From assembly GCA_023403845.1 (NCBI GenBank), contig JAEYDL010000018.1:62001-126000 (forward strand): 64,000 bases of DNA, given 5' to 3'. Under the pieces are notes generated by a model. The model was not told the DNA's origin, ran no database searches, and worked only from the letters and a program-made list of their open reading frames with translations. Below, one piece after another: positions 25,430 to 35,100 of this stretch. The position numbers and the translations under genes were made by a program. Position 1 is the stretch's first letter; every line of letters starts with the position of its first letter. The DNA is from Pseudomonadota bacterium (GTDB lineage Bacteria; Desulfobacterota; Desulfovibrionia; Desulfovibrionales; Desulfovibrionaceae).

Positions 25430-25876
25430 TCAGACGTCAAGCAGGGTTTCATCCTGCGCGTCCACCTGCAACGCCCCAACGGGACAGATGCGGATACAAC
25501 GCGCACACACTGTACACTTTTCCTTGTCGAAATCAAGTCGGCGCGTGACCCTGTTCACAGAAAGAGCTGATGAGGGACATAACGCCGTGCATTCGCCGCA
25601 CTGCATGCATCGTTCCTCATCATGCCAGATACGCTGGGCTGCCGGAGAAACCTGAATACCCTTTTCGCGCAGATAGGCGATGCCCTGAGCGCAGGCATCC
25701 CTCGAACCCAGCAGCTCAAGCGTCATGAACCCTTCCTGACGCGGGGAAATCTGGGCCGTACTGATGCTGAAATCCAGATCGAACAGCCGGGTCAGATTAC
25801 AGACCACCGGAGTCCCCGACATCGCCGGAGGAAAGGTCAGATGCACGTTGGTGCGGAGGGAGACATCCTGCGTCAT
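25430..25876 (-). CDS. NIL domain / 2[4Fe-4S] ferredoxin protein, homocysteine-synthesis type
   Basis: The 148-aa protein has an N-terminal NIL domain (about 1-75: LTFPPAMSGTPVVCNLTRLFDLDFSISTAQISPRQEGFMTLEL), a ligand-binding fold known from methionine ABC transporters, then two ferredoxin motifs (CMQCGECTALCP at about 90-101 and CTVCARCIRICP at about 120-131). In methanogens and Desulfovibrio, such proteins work with a DUF39 protein in making homocysteine from aspartate semialdehyde and sulfide. The DUF39 partner is not in this window. It lies 8 nt after cpoB and 6 nt before tRNA-Met on the same strand. Confidence 0.85.
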   Translation of the reverse strand: MTQDVSLRTNVHLTFPPAMSGTPVVCNLTRLFDLDFSISTAQISPRQEGFMTLELLGSRDACAQGIAYLREKGIQVSPAAQRIWHDEERCMQCGECTALCPSSALSVNRVTRRLDFDKEKCTVCARCIRICPVGALQVDAQDETLLDV

Positions 25877-25884
25877 GGCCAGCC

Positions 25885-26742
25885 CTACATCTTGTTGTCT
25901 TTCATAAGCTGTCTGGCGCGCGTGGCTTCAGGCGACTTCGGGAACTTCTTGACCAGTTCCTGAAGCCGAATCTTGGCCGCATCCTTCTTGCCAGCCTTGA
26001 TGAAGCACATGCCCTGCTTCAGGTATGCGGAAGCGACCTTGCCGCTTTTCGGAAACTTGGAGATAACCTGCTCGTAATCCAGCGCTGCGGCGGGGAATTG
26101 GCCCAGCTGATACTGACACTCGCCGCGCCAGAACCAGGCATTGGAGATCAGTCTGTGCTTGGGATACGTATCGGTAAAATCGCTGAACGACTTGAGGGCG
26201 CCGGAGTAATTCCGGGCATTGAACGCCTGAATGCCCGCATCATAAAGCGCCTTGGCAATGTCGCTCTGGACCGCCGGCTGCTGGGGAGCGGTCGTCTGCG
26301 GCGCTTCGACGGGCGGCGTCGTCACATTCTGCGGCGTGGCGGGAACCGTCGGATCGACGCCGGAGGCAGCAGGAATGCCATCGGGGGCGACTTCGTCAAG
26401 CTGGAGATCCATCGCGAACTGCGTGCCTATGGACCGCAACGCGGCGTCATGCCGGTTCACCCGCTGGGCAAGACCTGACAATCCCCCAACGGCAGCCGTG
26501 GCGTTGTTGAAATCGTCGATCTGACCGCGCACGGAGCTCATTTCCTGCCGCAGGGACTGGACCTGCGCCCATGTGTCGGCCTGCGCGGGCTGGACTCCGG
26601 AAAGCTGGCTGTTCAATATGCGGATCTGCTGTTCCTGCTGATCCAGACGCGCCTGCATGGTGTTCATCTGGTTGTTCACGCAGCCGGTCAACGTCAGGCT
26701 TCCCAGTACGGCGGGCAAAAGAATCAGAGAAAATTTTTTCAT
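25885..26742 (-). CDS. cpoB: Tol-Pal system-type TPR lipoprotein/periplasmic protein
   Basis: The 285-aa protein starts at ATG 26742 (MKKFSLILLPAVLG). A lipobox-like LTLTGC predicts lipidation at about Cys20, unlike E. coli CpoB, which is soluble. A coiled coil follows (about 25-60, MQARLDQQEQQIRILNSQL), then a Pro/Thr/Gln-rich linker and three C-terminal TPR units (ALYDAGIQAFNARNYSGAL; NAWFWRGECQYQLGQFPAA; SAYLKQGMCFIKAGKKDAA). CpoB/YbgF links cell-wall synthesis to outer membrane constriction; tol genes are not nearby. Confidence 0.88.
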   Translation of the reverse strand: MKKFSLILLPAVLGSLTLTGCVNNQMNTMQARLDQQEQQIRILNSQLSGVQPAQADTWAQVQSLRQEMSSVRGQIDDFNNATAAVGGLSGLAQRVNRHDAALRSIGTQFAMDLQLDEVAPDGIPAASGVDPTVPATPQNVTTPPVEAPQTTAPQQPAVQSDIAKALYDAGIQAFNARNYSGALKSFSDFTDTYPKHRLISNAWFWRGECQYQLGQFPAAALDYEQVISKFPKSGKVASAYLKQGMCFIKAGKKDAAKIRLQELVKKFPKSPEATRARQLMKDNKM

Positions 26743-26837
26743 AATGAAACACCGTTGAGTGAAAATTTGCAGGGAAGAACAAAGAGTTCGCTTTTCCACA
26801 CATACTCTGTTTGCAAGGGGAACTCAAGCCGTCGCGC

Positions 26838-27038
26838 TCACCGCGCCCGGCGCATTCCGAAAAGGAGATAGGCCAGCCCTCCGATCAGCGGCAGGAAAAT
26901 ACAGGCCATCATCCACAGAATTCGCTCAAAGGGCGTGTCGAAAGCATGCTGGAAAGCATGCCATATTCCCCAGAGATTCAACAGCGCGGGTACGAACAAA
27001 AGCGCCAGCTGCCACCATTGTAACGTCAGCAAGGTCAT
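26838..27038 (-). CDS. PLDc_N-type small membrane protein
   Basis: The 66-aa protein has two hydrophobic helices (about 8-27 and 40-60) and the PLDc_N pattern W-hydrophobic-(x)-P-hydrophobic-G-G-L-A-Y-L-L-F, as at the N-terminus of cardiolipin synthases, but with no phospholipase D domain following. Stand-alone copies of this module are common and of unknown function. It lies between lspA and cpoB, same strand. Confidence 0.75.
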   Translation of the reverse strand: MTLLTLQWWQLALLFVPALLNLWGIWHAFQHAFDTPFERILWMMACIFLPLIGGLAYLLFGMRRAR

Positions 27039-27123
27039 GAGTGCTCCGGAAATGTTCCTGAAAATGGACAGAGGGGCTCCCCGAACCGGAAGAACGCCCC
27101 CTGACGGCCTGAAGACCGGACGA

Positions 27124-27615
27124 TCAGCGCCGTTCCCCGTACAGCCACAGGCTCAGGCAAACCAGCCCGGCCCCGCAGCAGATGGCGATATCCGCCACAT
27201 TGAACGCGGGCCAGTGCCACTGGCCGACAAAGAAATCAAGAAAATCCACGACGGCCCGAAAACGAATGCGGTCGATCAGGTTGCCCGCCGCTCCGCCAAG
27301 AACCATGCCCAGCCCTACAAACAGCCATGTCTCGTTTCGGCGCGCCGACCGGGCCAGCATGAATACGACCACGGCGGAAATCGCCGTAGCCGCCAGAAAA
27401 AGCCAGAACTGCCACTCGATGTCCGATCGGTTCAGGAAACCGAAGGCGGCCCCCCGGTTCCGGATATTGACCAGATCGAACAGACCGGGAATGACCTCCA
27501 CTCCTCCATTGAGAGGAATGGAGGCCATGATCCAGAGCTTGGTCAGCTGGTCGAGCACCACCGCCGCGACCCCGGCCCCCAGAAGAATCCGGTAGCGCTT
27601 GTCTCCGTCGCTCAC
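27124..27615 (-). CDS. lspA: Lipoprotein signal peptidase (signal peptidase II)
   Basis: The 163-aa inner membrane aspartyl protease cleaves prolipoprotein signal peptides. Visible are four helices, the conserved VLDQLTKLW, NIRNRGAAFGFL, and the two catalytic Asp regions GGAAGNLIDRIRF and WPAFNVADIAI. A GTG start at 27615 overlaps the ileS stop (GTGA), giving tight coupling; an ATG at 27654 inside ileS would add 13 residues. The ileS-lspA order is very common in bacteria. Confidence 0.94.
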   Translation of the reverse strand: MSDGDKRYRILLGAGVAAVVLDQLTKLWIMASIPLNGGVEVIPGLFDLVNIRNRGAAFGFLNRSDIEWQFWLFLAATAISAVVVFMLARSARRNETWLFVGLGMVLGGAAGNLIDRIRFRAVVDFLDFFVGQWHWPAFNVADIAICCGAGLVCLSLWLYGERR

Positions 27616-30449
27616 TCGACGGCCCCATTCAGACTTTTCATGACTTCTGCGCAACGCGGGCAGAGCGTGGGGTGCGCGGGATCGGAGCCGAGTTCATCAC
27701 TGTAGATCCAGCAACGTTCGCACTTCTCGCCTCTGGCCTTTTCCACCTCCACGGCAAGCCTGCCGCCGTTGGGCAATTCCACGACCTCGGCATCAGCAGG
27801 AGCTTCGGCCAGAGGCGCGAGACGCAGCTGCGAAACGATGCACACGGCGCGCAGATCCGTTCCGATAGTGTTCAGAACGTCCAGCAGCTCCGAAGAAGCG
27901 AACACGGTCACGCCGGTATCCAGAGCGTGTCCCACTGTTCCCGCCTTGCGCAGCGGTTCGATGGAGCGGGTGACTTCCGCGCGGACGGCAAGGACCGTTT
28001 CCCAGCGTCTGCGGACATCTTCGTCCAACAGGAACGCATCTGTATCCAGAAGCGGAAGCGCGAAGACCGTCGCGGCCTCGGGGTGCAGAGGCGCGGGAAT
28101 ATGCCGGTACGCCTCTTCCGCCGTAAAGCTCATGACCGGAGCCATATCCTGCACCAGAAGGAGCAGAATGCGATAGAGCGCGGTCTGGGCCGAACGCCGC
28201 GCGTGGCTGGCCGGGGCCGAGGAGTAGAGCCGGTCTTTCAGAATATCCAGATAGAAAGCCGACAGGTCCGTGGCGCACAGGTTGTGCAGCGCATGGAAGA
28301 CCTTGTGGAACTCATATTCCGTGTAGGCAGCCTGCACGCGCAGATGCGTCCGGGAGGCCACATCAAGAGCATAGCGATCCAGCGGGTCCATGTCCTGCAC
28401 GGGCACCAGATCGGCCGGCGTCAGGTCGTTCAGGTTGCCGAGCAGATAACGGCACGTATTGCGAATACGGCGATAGGCGTCCACAAGCCTATTGATGATC
28501 TCGGGAGAGATGCGCACGTCCTCGCGGTAGTCCACGGAAGACGCCCAGAGGCGGACGATTTCCGCGCCATGCTTGTCGATGACTTCCTGCAGTTCGATGC
28601 CGTTTCCGAGAGACTTGGACATCTTCCTGCCCTCGCCGTCCACCACGTAACCATGCGTCAGCACGGCCTTGTAGGGAGGAACGCCGCGCGTGCCCACGGA
28701 GGCGAGCAAAGAGGAATGGAACCAGCCGCGATGCTGGTCTGACCCCTCGAGGTACAGATCGGCCGGGAACCCGAGTTCCGGACGCTTTTCCAGAACGGCC
28801 GCAAAACTGGTGCCGGAATCGAACCATACGTCAAGAATGTCCGATTCCCTCTTCCAGTGCTCGCCGCCGCAGTGGGGGCACTTGAGTCCTTCGGGCACGA
28901 TTTCCTTGAGATCAGCCTCGTACCAGTAGTCGCATCCGGTGGGGTGCCTGGCGAACCGGGACGCGATATCACGCATCCAGTCGGGATCGTTCCACGCCTC
29001 GCCGCAGCTTTCGCACAGCAGGGCGATGATCGGCACGCCCCAGAGACGCTGGCGGGAAACGCACCAGTCGGGACGTTGCTCGATCATGTTGTAGATGCGT
29101 TCCTCGCCCCAGGAGGGAATCCACTCCACGTCCTCGCGGATGGCCTTCAGAGCCTTTCCGCGCAGCCCGTTGGCTTCCATGGAGATAAACCACTGAGTCG
29201 TGGCCCGGAAAATGACCGGCTTCTTGCAACGCCAGCAGTGCGGATAGGAATGCACGATGTCGGCCTGTCCCATGAGGTTGCCGACTTCCTGCACCTTGGC
29301 GATGACCGCCGGGTTGGCCTCCTGCACCTGAAGTCCGGCGAAAAATTCCACGCTGTCGAGATACTCGCCGCGATCATTGAGCGGAGAATAGATGTCGATG
29401 CCGTACTGGAGACAGACTTCATAGTCCTCGCGACCATGACCGGGCGCGGTATGAACGCATCCGGTGCCCGCATCCAGCGTGACATGGCCGCCGAGAACGA
29501 GCGGCGATTCCCGATTGTAGAAGGGATGCCTGGCCTTGAGCAGCTCCAGGGCCTTTCCTTCGGCATGCCCCAGCGTACGCAGGGACGCGCCGTCCCAGCC
29601 GCAGGCCCGGGCGACGCCTTCCACCAGTTCCGTGGCCAATACATACTGATCCCCTGCGTACTCCACAAGGGAATAGTCAAATTCCGGATGCAGGGCCACG
29701 GCCATGTTGCTGGGCAGGGTCCACGGCGTCGTGGTCCAGATGATCACGTAGGCCCGGGACGGATCGGCCTCCGGGAATACCGTCTTCAGCCGTTCATCAT
29801 TCAGAGGAAAACGAACGTAGATGGAGGGCGACTTGTGATCGGCGTATTCCACTTCGGCTTCGGCAAGCGCGGTCTGACAGGAGCAGCACCAGTAGATGGG
29901 CTTCTTGCTGCGCACCACGTTCCCCTTTTCCACGAAGTTGGCGAGTTCCGTCGCGGTGACCGACTCGTATTCGGGAATCATGGTCTTGTAGGGATGCGCC
30001 CAGTCACCCATGACGCCCAGCCGCTTGAATTCCTTGCGCTGGATGTCTACAAACTTGTCGGCATACTGACGGCAGCGTTTCCGCACGGCATGGGGCGGAA
30101 GCGCCTTCTTCTTTTCGCCAAGCTCCTGCTCGACCTTGAGTTCGATCGGCAGACCGTGGCAGTCCCACCCGGGCACATATACGGAACGGTATCCCTGAAT
30201 GTTGCGGGATTTTATGATAATATCCTTGAGGACCTTGTTCAGGGCATGACCAAGATGCAGATGGCCGTTGGCATAAGGGGGGCCGTCATGCAGACGGAAG
30301 GTTCCGGCGGCGCCGGATGCGTCCAGCATGGCCTCATATACCCTGTTTTCTTCCCACCAGCGGAGCATTTCCGGCTCGCGCTGCGTAAGGTTGGCCTTCA
30401 TGGGGAAGGACGTGCCGGGCAGGTTCAACGTTTTTTTGTAGTCGCTCAT
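27612..30449 (-). CDS. ileS: Isoleucyl-tRNA synthetase
   Basis: The 945-aa class I synthetase charges tRNA-Ile. It has the HIGH motif as PYANGHLHLGHA (about 57-68), WDCHGLPIE, an editing (CP1) domain (TTTPWTLPSNMAV, GTGCVHTAPGHG), KMSKS as KMSKSLGNG, and a C-terminal zinc site (CERCWIYSDELG...CPRC). The start at ATG 30449 has GAGG upstream and gives the usual N-terminus MSDYKKTLNLPGTSFPM; the frame remains open further upstream but without conserved features. It leads a block with lspA. Confidence 0.97.
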   Translation of the reverse strand: MSDYKKTLNLPGTSFPMKANLTQREPEMLRWWEENRVYEAMLDASGAAGTFRLHDGPPYANGHLHLGHALNKVLKDIIIKSRNIQGYRSVYVPGWDCHGLPIELKVEQELGEKKKALPPHAVRKRCRQYADKFVDIQRKEFKRLGVMGDWAHPYKTMIPEYESVTATELANFVEKGNVVRSKKPIYWCCSCQTALAEAEVEYADHKSPSIYVRFPLNDERLKTVFPEADPSRAYVIIWTTTPWTLPSNMAVALHPEFDYSLVEYAGDQYVLATELVEGVARACGWDGASLRTLGHAEGKALELLKARHPFYNRESPLVLGGHVTLDAGTGCVHTAPGHGREDYEVCLQYGIDIYSPLNDRGEYLDSVEFFAGLQVQEANPAVIAKVQEVGNLMGQADIVHSYPHCWRCKKPVIFRATTQWFISMEANGLRGKALKAIREDVEWIPSWGEERIYNMIEQRPDWCVSRQRLWGVPIIALLCESCGEAWNDPDWMRDIASRFARHPTGCDYWYEADLKEIVPEGLKCPHCGGEHWKRESDILDVWFDSGTSFAAVLEKRPELGFPADLYLEGSDQHRGWFHSSLLASVGTRGVPPYKAVLTHGYVVDGEGRKMSKSLGNGIELQEVIDKHGAEIVRLWASSVDYREDVRISPEIINRLVDAYRRIRNTCRYLLGNLNDLTPADLVPVQDMDPLDRYALDVASRTHLRVQAAYTEYEFHKVFHALHNLCATDLSAFYLDILKDRLYSSAPASHARRSAQTALYRILLLLVQDMAPVMSFTAEEAYRHIPAPLHPEAATVFALPLLDTDAFLLDEDVRRRWETVLAVRAEVTRSIEPLRKAGTVGHALDTGVTVFASSELLDVLNTIGTDLRAVCIVSQLRLAPLAEAPADAEVVELPNGGRLAVEVEKARGEKCERCWIYSDELGSDPAHPTLCPRCAEVMKSLNGAVE

Positions 30450-30867
30450 GAATGCGTCCTCGTACAAGAGTCCCTGCGGCCGGGGAACAACCGCGGATAA
30501 GAGTTCGCGAACGGACGAAACGCCGCCCGCGCGAGCCGAATAAGACAAGAGCCGTCAACGGCGGAAAGCGTATCGGCGAACCTCCGCGTCCGCGGCTCAG
30601 GCGCAGAACATTTGAAAAGACACATTCCGGCGCACCGGCGGCAGTCAGACATGTGAGACTCACCCCGCACGATCTGTGCGGACTTGGCGAAAACTCCCCT
30701 TCGGCTCGCCGTCCGGACGCGAAAAGCGTCCACTTCTTCAAATATGAACGCAAAATTTTGCGTCAAGCCAGAAGTCTTGTCAAGCCGGGAAGCAGACGGA
30801 ACCCCGTTTCCGACCGGTTCTTTCCCCGACCGAAAACGCCCGACGCAAGCCGTCGCCCGACACAAAG
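30450..30867. other. Intergenic region between ileS and clpB
   Basis: About 420 bp before the clpB terminator. No gene, T-box or clear promoter was recognised. Confidence 0.4.
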
Positions 30868-30902
30868 CAGGCCCCCCGAAAACAGATTTCGGAGGGCCTG
30901 CC
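30868..30902 (-). terminator. Terminator of the cbpA-cbpM-clpB operon
   Basis: GCAGGCCCCCCGAAA and TTTCGGAGGGCCTGC pair over 15 positions with one mismatch, with a 5-nt loop; on the minus strand it is followed by TTTGTG. Confidence 0.7.
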
Positions 30903-30948
30903 CGCTCTTCTTTCGCAAGATTCAACCGGTTGCGGAAACCTGGGGAAA

Positions 30949-33576
30949 TCAGGCTTCCAGCCAGTTCCAGATGCCCATTTCGCGCTGAACGCCGAACTTC
31001 AGACCGTTGTCGTCCGCGTCGATACGCACGTGTTCCCCGTCATGAATCATGCCACCCACAAGCAGTCGGGCCAGAGGCGTTTCCACGTGACTCTGAATAT
31101 AGCGCTTGAGCGGACGGGCTCCGTAATGCGGATCGTATGCCGCATCGGCGATGAACGTATGCGCGGCTTCGGTCAGTTCCACCGTCACCTTCCGGTCCTC
31201 AAGCCGACGGCGCAGACGATTCAGCTGCAGATCCACGATCTGGCCGAGCTGTTCGGGCAGCAGGGGCTTGAACAGCACGATGTCGTCCACCCGGTTCAGG
31301 AACTCGGGCTTGAACTGCTGTCGCAGATCTCCCATGACGTCGTCGTATACGTTCGCCGCGAACGTGCCGTCAGGATTGATGCCCTCAAGCATGCGGTACG
31401 CGCCAAGATTCGAGGTCATGATCACGATGGTATTGCGGAAATCCACCGTCCGCCCCTGACTGTCCGTGAGTCGACCGTCGTCAAGCAGCTGCAGGAGCGT
31501 ATTGAACACGTCCGGATGCGCCTTTTCGATCTCGTCGAACAGGATCACGCTGTACGGCTTGCGCCGCACGGCCTCGGTCAGCTGGCCGCCCTCGTCATAG
31601 CCCACGTATCCGGGAGGCGCTCCAATAAGTCGGGCCACAGAGTGCTTCTCCATGTATTCGCTCATGTCGAGACGGACGATGTTGTCCTCCGAATCGAACA
31701 GGGCTTCGGCCAGCGCCTTGCACAGTTCCGTCTTGCCGACCCCGGTGGGACCGAGGAAAATGAACGACCCCTGCGGACGGGACGGATCCGACAGCCCGGC
31801 ACGAGTGCGCAGCACGGCGTCGGAAACAACCTGAACGGCCTCATCCTGTCCGATGACGCGCTCATGCAGCTTGGCGGGCAGGCGAAGCAACTTTTCCCGC
31901 TCGGATTCCATGAGACGGGTGACCGGAATGCCGGTCCAGCGAGCCACGATATCCGCGATGTCGTCCGGGCGCACTTCCTGCTTCAGGAGACGCGGGGCGT
32001 CATCGCCCTGACCGGCCTGCGTAAGCTGTTTTTCCAGCTCGGGGAGTTTCGAATACTTCAGTTCGGAAGCCGTCTGCAGGTCGCCTCTGCGTGTGGCCTC
32101 GTCAATGGCGAGACGTGTTTTCTCAATCTCGCCTTTCAGATCGCGCACGGCATTGATGGAACCCTTTTCGGACTCCCATTGCGTCCGCAGTTCGGCCTCG
32201 GTCATCTGGACCTGCCTCAGCTCATTTTCCAGCTTTTCCAGCCGCTCGCGGGAGGCTTCGTCGGTTTCCCTGCGCAAGGCCTCGCGCTCGATTTCAAGCT
32301 GCGTCACCTTCCGCTTTGCTTCGTCCAGTTCGGCTGGCAGCGAATCGATTTCCGTCCGGATCATGGCCGCGGCCTCGTCGATAAGGTCGATGGCCTTGTC
32401 CGGAAGCTGTCTGTCGGTAATATACCGGGTGGACAGCATCACGGCTTCCACGATGGCCGAATCGCTGATACGCACACCGTGATGCACCTCAAAGCGCTCC
32501 TTCAGCCCGCGGAGAATGGAAATGGCGTCCTCCACGGTAGGCTCGTCCACCAGCACGGTCTGGAACCGACGTTCCAGCGCCGGGTCCTTTTCGATATACT
32601 TGCGGTATTCATCAAGGGTCGTCGCGCCGATGCAGTGCAGTTCGCCCCGCGCCAGAAGCGGCTTCAGGAGGTTCCCGGCATCCATTGCGCCGTCGGTCTT
32701 GCCCGCGCCCACGATGGTGTGCAGTTCGTCAATAAACAGAATGATGTTTCCCTCGGACTTCTGCACTTCGGACAGCACGGCCTTCAGCCGTTCCTCGAAC
32801 TCGCCGCGATATTTCGCCCCGGCGATAAGAGCGCCCATATCCAGAGCGAACAGCGTCTTGCCCTTCAGCCCTTCCGGAACGTCCCCATTGACGATGCGCG
32901 AGGCCAGGCCTTCCACGATGGCGGTCTTGCCGACCCCTGCCTCACCGATCAGTACGGGGTTGTTCTTCGTCCGCCGGGACAGGATGCGGATGACGCGGCG
33001 AATTTCTCCATCACGTCCGATTACCGGGTCGATCTTGCCCTTGCGGGCATCTTCCACAAGATTACGCCCGTATTTGCTCAACGCCTCGTAGCTTTCCTCA
33101 GGGTTGGCCGAAGTCACGCGATGCGGACCGCGCACGTCCATCATGGCCTCGCGGAAGCGCTCGGAAGTCAGTCCTGCTTCGGAGGCAGCCTGCCCAAGGC
33201 CGGTCGAGACCGGTTCGCGCAGAAGTTCCGTAAAAATATGTTCCACGCTGACGTATTCGTCGCGCAACTGTTTCGCGAGAGCCTCCGCGTTGGCAATGGC
33301 CCTGGCCACGCGCTGCGACACGGCGATGGTCCCCATTTCCGCGCCGGGACCGCGCACGGAAGGACGTTTCCTCAACGCGACTTCAAGCGCCGTGATCAGA
33401 GACTGCGGCTGTACGCCCATATGCTCCAGCACACGGGGAACAAACCCCTCCTCCTGACGCAGCAGTGCGAGCGCCAGATGCTCGGCATCGACTTCCTGAT
33501 GCCCGAGCTGCGCGGCCAGCCCCTGAGCGGCGCCCAGAGCCTCGCGCGATTTTTCCGTGAATCTGTTGATATCCAT
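30949..33576 (-). CDS. clpB: ATP-dependent disaggregase ClpB
   Basis: The 875-aa hexameric AAA+ chaperone rescues aggregated proteins with DnaK/DnaJ/GrpE. Order: N-domain (1-150), AAA1 with GEAGVGKTAIVEGLA (about 204-217), the middle coiled coil with heptads (about 400-530), AAA2 with GPTGVGKTELCKALAE (about 605-620), and the C-terminal domain (HYGARPLKRYIQ). ATG follows AATGAGGTG. It is the last gene of an operon behind a DnaJ-like protein and its CbpM-like modulator; heat-shock control is likely but no sigma32 promoter was recognised. Confidence 0.97.
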   Translation of the reverse strand: MDINRFTEKSREALGAAQGLAAQLGHQEVDAEHLALALLRQEEGFVPRVLEHMGVQPQSLITALEVALRKRPSVRGPGAEMGTIAVSQRVARAIANAEALAKQLRDEYVSVEHIFTELLREPVSTGLGQAASEAGLTSERFREAMMDVRGPHRVTSANPEESYEALSKYGRNLVEDARKGKIDPVIGRDGEIRRVIRILSRRTKNNPVLIGEAGVGKTAIVEGLASRIVNGDVPEGLKGKTLFALDMGALIAGAKYRGEFEERLKAVLSEVQKSEGNIILFIDELHTIVGAGKTDGAMDAGNLLKPLLARGELHCIGATTLDEYRKYIEKDPALERRFQTVLVDEPTVEDAISILRGLKERFEVHHGVRISDSAIVEAVMLSTRYITDRQLPDKAIDLIDEAAAMIRTEIDSLPAELDEAKRKVTQLEIEREALRRETDEASRERLEKLENELRQVQMTEAELRTQWESEKGSINAVRDLKGEIEKTRLAIDEATRRGDLQTASELKYSKLPELEKQLTQAGQGDDAPRLLKQEVRPDDIADIVARWTGIPVTRLMESEREKLLRLPAKLHERVIGQDEAVQVVSDAVLRTRAGLSDPSRPQGSFIFLGPTGVGKTELCKALAEALFDSEDNIVRLDMSEYMEKHSVARLIGAPPGYVGYDEGGQLTEAVRRKPYSVILFDEIEKAHPDVFNTLLQLLDDGRLTDSQGRTVDFRNTIVIMTSNLGAYRMLEGINPDGTFAANVYDDVMGDLRQQFKPEFLNRVDDIVLFKPLLPEQLGQIVDLQLNRLRRRLEDRKVTVELTEAAHTFIADAAYDPHYGARPLKRYIQSHVETPLARLLVGGMIHDGEHVRIDADDNGLKFGVQREMGIWNWLEA

Positions 33577-33684
33577 AAAATCACCTCATTGCCTGACGTA
33601 AGGGGGAACGTCGGGGAGGCTCGCCTCGTACCGATCATTCCCGGAGGAACTGCTTCATCCTCTCAATTCCTACAATAATGCTTC

Positions 33685-33987
33685 CTAACTGTTCGTCAAT
33701 TCCCTTAGACGCAACTCAAGGGCATCAATACGATCCAGAAGATCGACCACAATGGAACCGCCGAGCGTATGCAGCTCGAAATCGGCGCACAGGCGTTCCA
33801 GCTTGCGGATACGGTAAATATCGTTGCGCCGGAACAGCAATACGGAGTCGGCGGTACGGGTGGGTGTAACCCAGCCCATATCCACCAGTTCGTGCAGCCT
33901 TTCCGGCGTAGTCCCCGTCAGTTCGATAAATTCGGCCCATACGATCAGCGTTGAACGAGCCGGCATTTCATTTTTCTGTTGCAGCAT
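33685..33987 (-). CDS. cbpM: CbpM-like chaperone modulator
   Basis: The 100-aa protein starts at ATG 33987 (GGAGG upstream). It has a MerR-like helical segment (FIELTGTTPERLHELVDMGWVTP) and a C-terminal coiled coil (LLDRIDALELRLREL), the CbpM pattern. In E. coli CbpM binds the J-domain of CbpA and inhibits it. The gene follows a CbpA-like gene with a 21-nt gap, supporting the assignment. Confidence 0.82.
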   Translation of the reverse strand: MLQQKNEMPARSTLIVWAEFIELTGTTPERLHELVDMGWVTPTRTADSVLLFRRNDIYRIRKLERLCADFELHTLGGSIVVDLLDRIDALELRLRELTNS

Positions 33988-34008
33988 GTCTTGCCTCCGC
34001 AAACCGTC

Positions 34009-34941
34009 TTATTTCACTGCTTCGGCGGCCAGAGCCTCCCACAGCTCGCGCTGTCTGTCCGTAAGTCGGGAAGGAACACGGATGCCGACGCGCACATACA
34101 GATCTCCCCGCGCGTCTGCAGGGCCAAGCCCCTTGCCGCGCAGGCGCATTCTGCGCCCGCTGCTCGTGCCGGCGGGAATGGTCAGCTCCACGCCGCCGTC
34201 GAGCGTGGGAACCCCGATCTTCGCCCCGAGCACGGCCTGCCACGGATCGAGTTCGGCCTCATAGGTGAGATCCTTGCCGTCCACATGGAACAGGGAATGC
34301 GGCGCAAAGCGGACGCGCAGGTACAGGTCGCCACGTGGGCCGCCGCTGGGCGACGCGTACCCCTGCCCGGCCAGACGGAGACGTGCGCCATCCTTGACTC
34401 CGGCGGGAATGTTGACCTTGAGATTCTTCGTGCCCTCTCCGGTCTGAAGACTGATGCTGCGTTCGCCGCCCTTCACCGCGTCTTCCAGCGTGATCTGAAC
34501 GTCTGCCTCCACATCCCGCCCGGCCTGCGGTTGCGAAGAAAAGCCGCCGAAGGGATCACCGCCGAAACCGCTGCGCCCGCTACGGCGTCCGCCGCCGAAC
34601 AGCGTTTCGAAAAAGTCGCTGAACTGCGACCCGTCAAAGGACTGGCCGTTAAAGGTATACGACGTTCCGCCGCCGAACGGATTGCCACCTCCGAAACCTC
34701 CCTGCTGCGCCTGCTGCCAGTTGGGTCCAAGCTGATCGTACAGCTTGCGCTTCTCATCGTCCTTGAGAACCTCATAGGCCTCGGTCACTTCCTTGAACTT
34801 TTCCTCGGCCTGCGCATTCCCCGGATTCAGATCCGGGTGGTACTTGCGCGCCAGTTTCTTGTAGGCCCTGGAAATTTCGTCCTTGTCCGCCTCTTTTCCG
34901 ACGCCCAGTATTTTATAGTAATCTTTATATTCCACACTCAT
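34009..34941 (-). CDS. cbpA: DnaJ-like co-chaperone, CbpA type
   Basis: The 310-aa protein has an N-terminal J-domain (EYKDYYKILGV...KYHPDLNPG with HPD at about 36-38), a Gly/Phe/Ser-rich linker (about 72-140) and two beta-sandwich client-binding domains (DVEADVQITLEDAVKGGERSI; GDLYLRVRFAPHSLFHVDGKDL). It lacks the DnaJ zinc finger, which makes it a class II J-protein such as CbpA. It stimulates DnaK ATPase. ATG follows GAGGAGG. It is the first gene of the cbpA-cbpM-clpB operon. Confidence 0.92.
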   Translation of the reverse strand: MSVEYKDYYKILGVGKEADKDEISRAYKKLARKYHPDLNPGNAQAEEKFKEVTEAYEVLKDDEKRKLYDQLGPNWQQAQQGGFGGGNPFGGGTSYTFNGQSFDGSQFSDFFETLFGGGRRSGRSGFGGDPFGGFSSQPQAGRDVEADVQITLEDAVKGGERSISLQTGEGTKNLKVNIPAGVKDGARLRLAGQGYASPSGGPRGDLYLRVRFAPHSLFHVDGKDLTYEAELDPWQAVLGAKIGVPTLDGGVELTIPAGTSSGRRMRLRGKGLGPADARGDLYVRVGIRVPSRLTDRQRELWEALAAEAVK

Positions 34942-35038
34942 GTATCATGGCCTCCTCATGACTCGCATGCCGGCCGGATGCGCCGGAACCGTCGCGAGAA
35001 GTCCGGACCGCCCAGAACAGGGCTTTCCGCTCTTTCTC

Positions 35039-35066
35039 TAAGTAAAGCCGATCCGATTTGAGTCAA
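35039..35066 (-). promoter_or_regulatory. Possible promoter of cbpA-cbpM-clpB
   Basis: On the minus strand, TTGACT (35066-35061) and TACTTA (35044-35039) are 16 nt apart. The -10 is weak. No CIRCE element or clear sigma32 consensus was seen. Confidence 0.35.
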
Positions 35067-35100
35067 GGCAGTTAGAATCGAAAGCCACGGTCCGGCCCCG

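Noticed and set aside
31030..33678. 882-codon plus-strand frame opposite clpB
   Set aside because: ClpB is certain on the minus strand; this frame has no motif and is a shadow.
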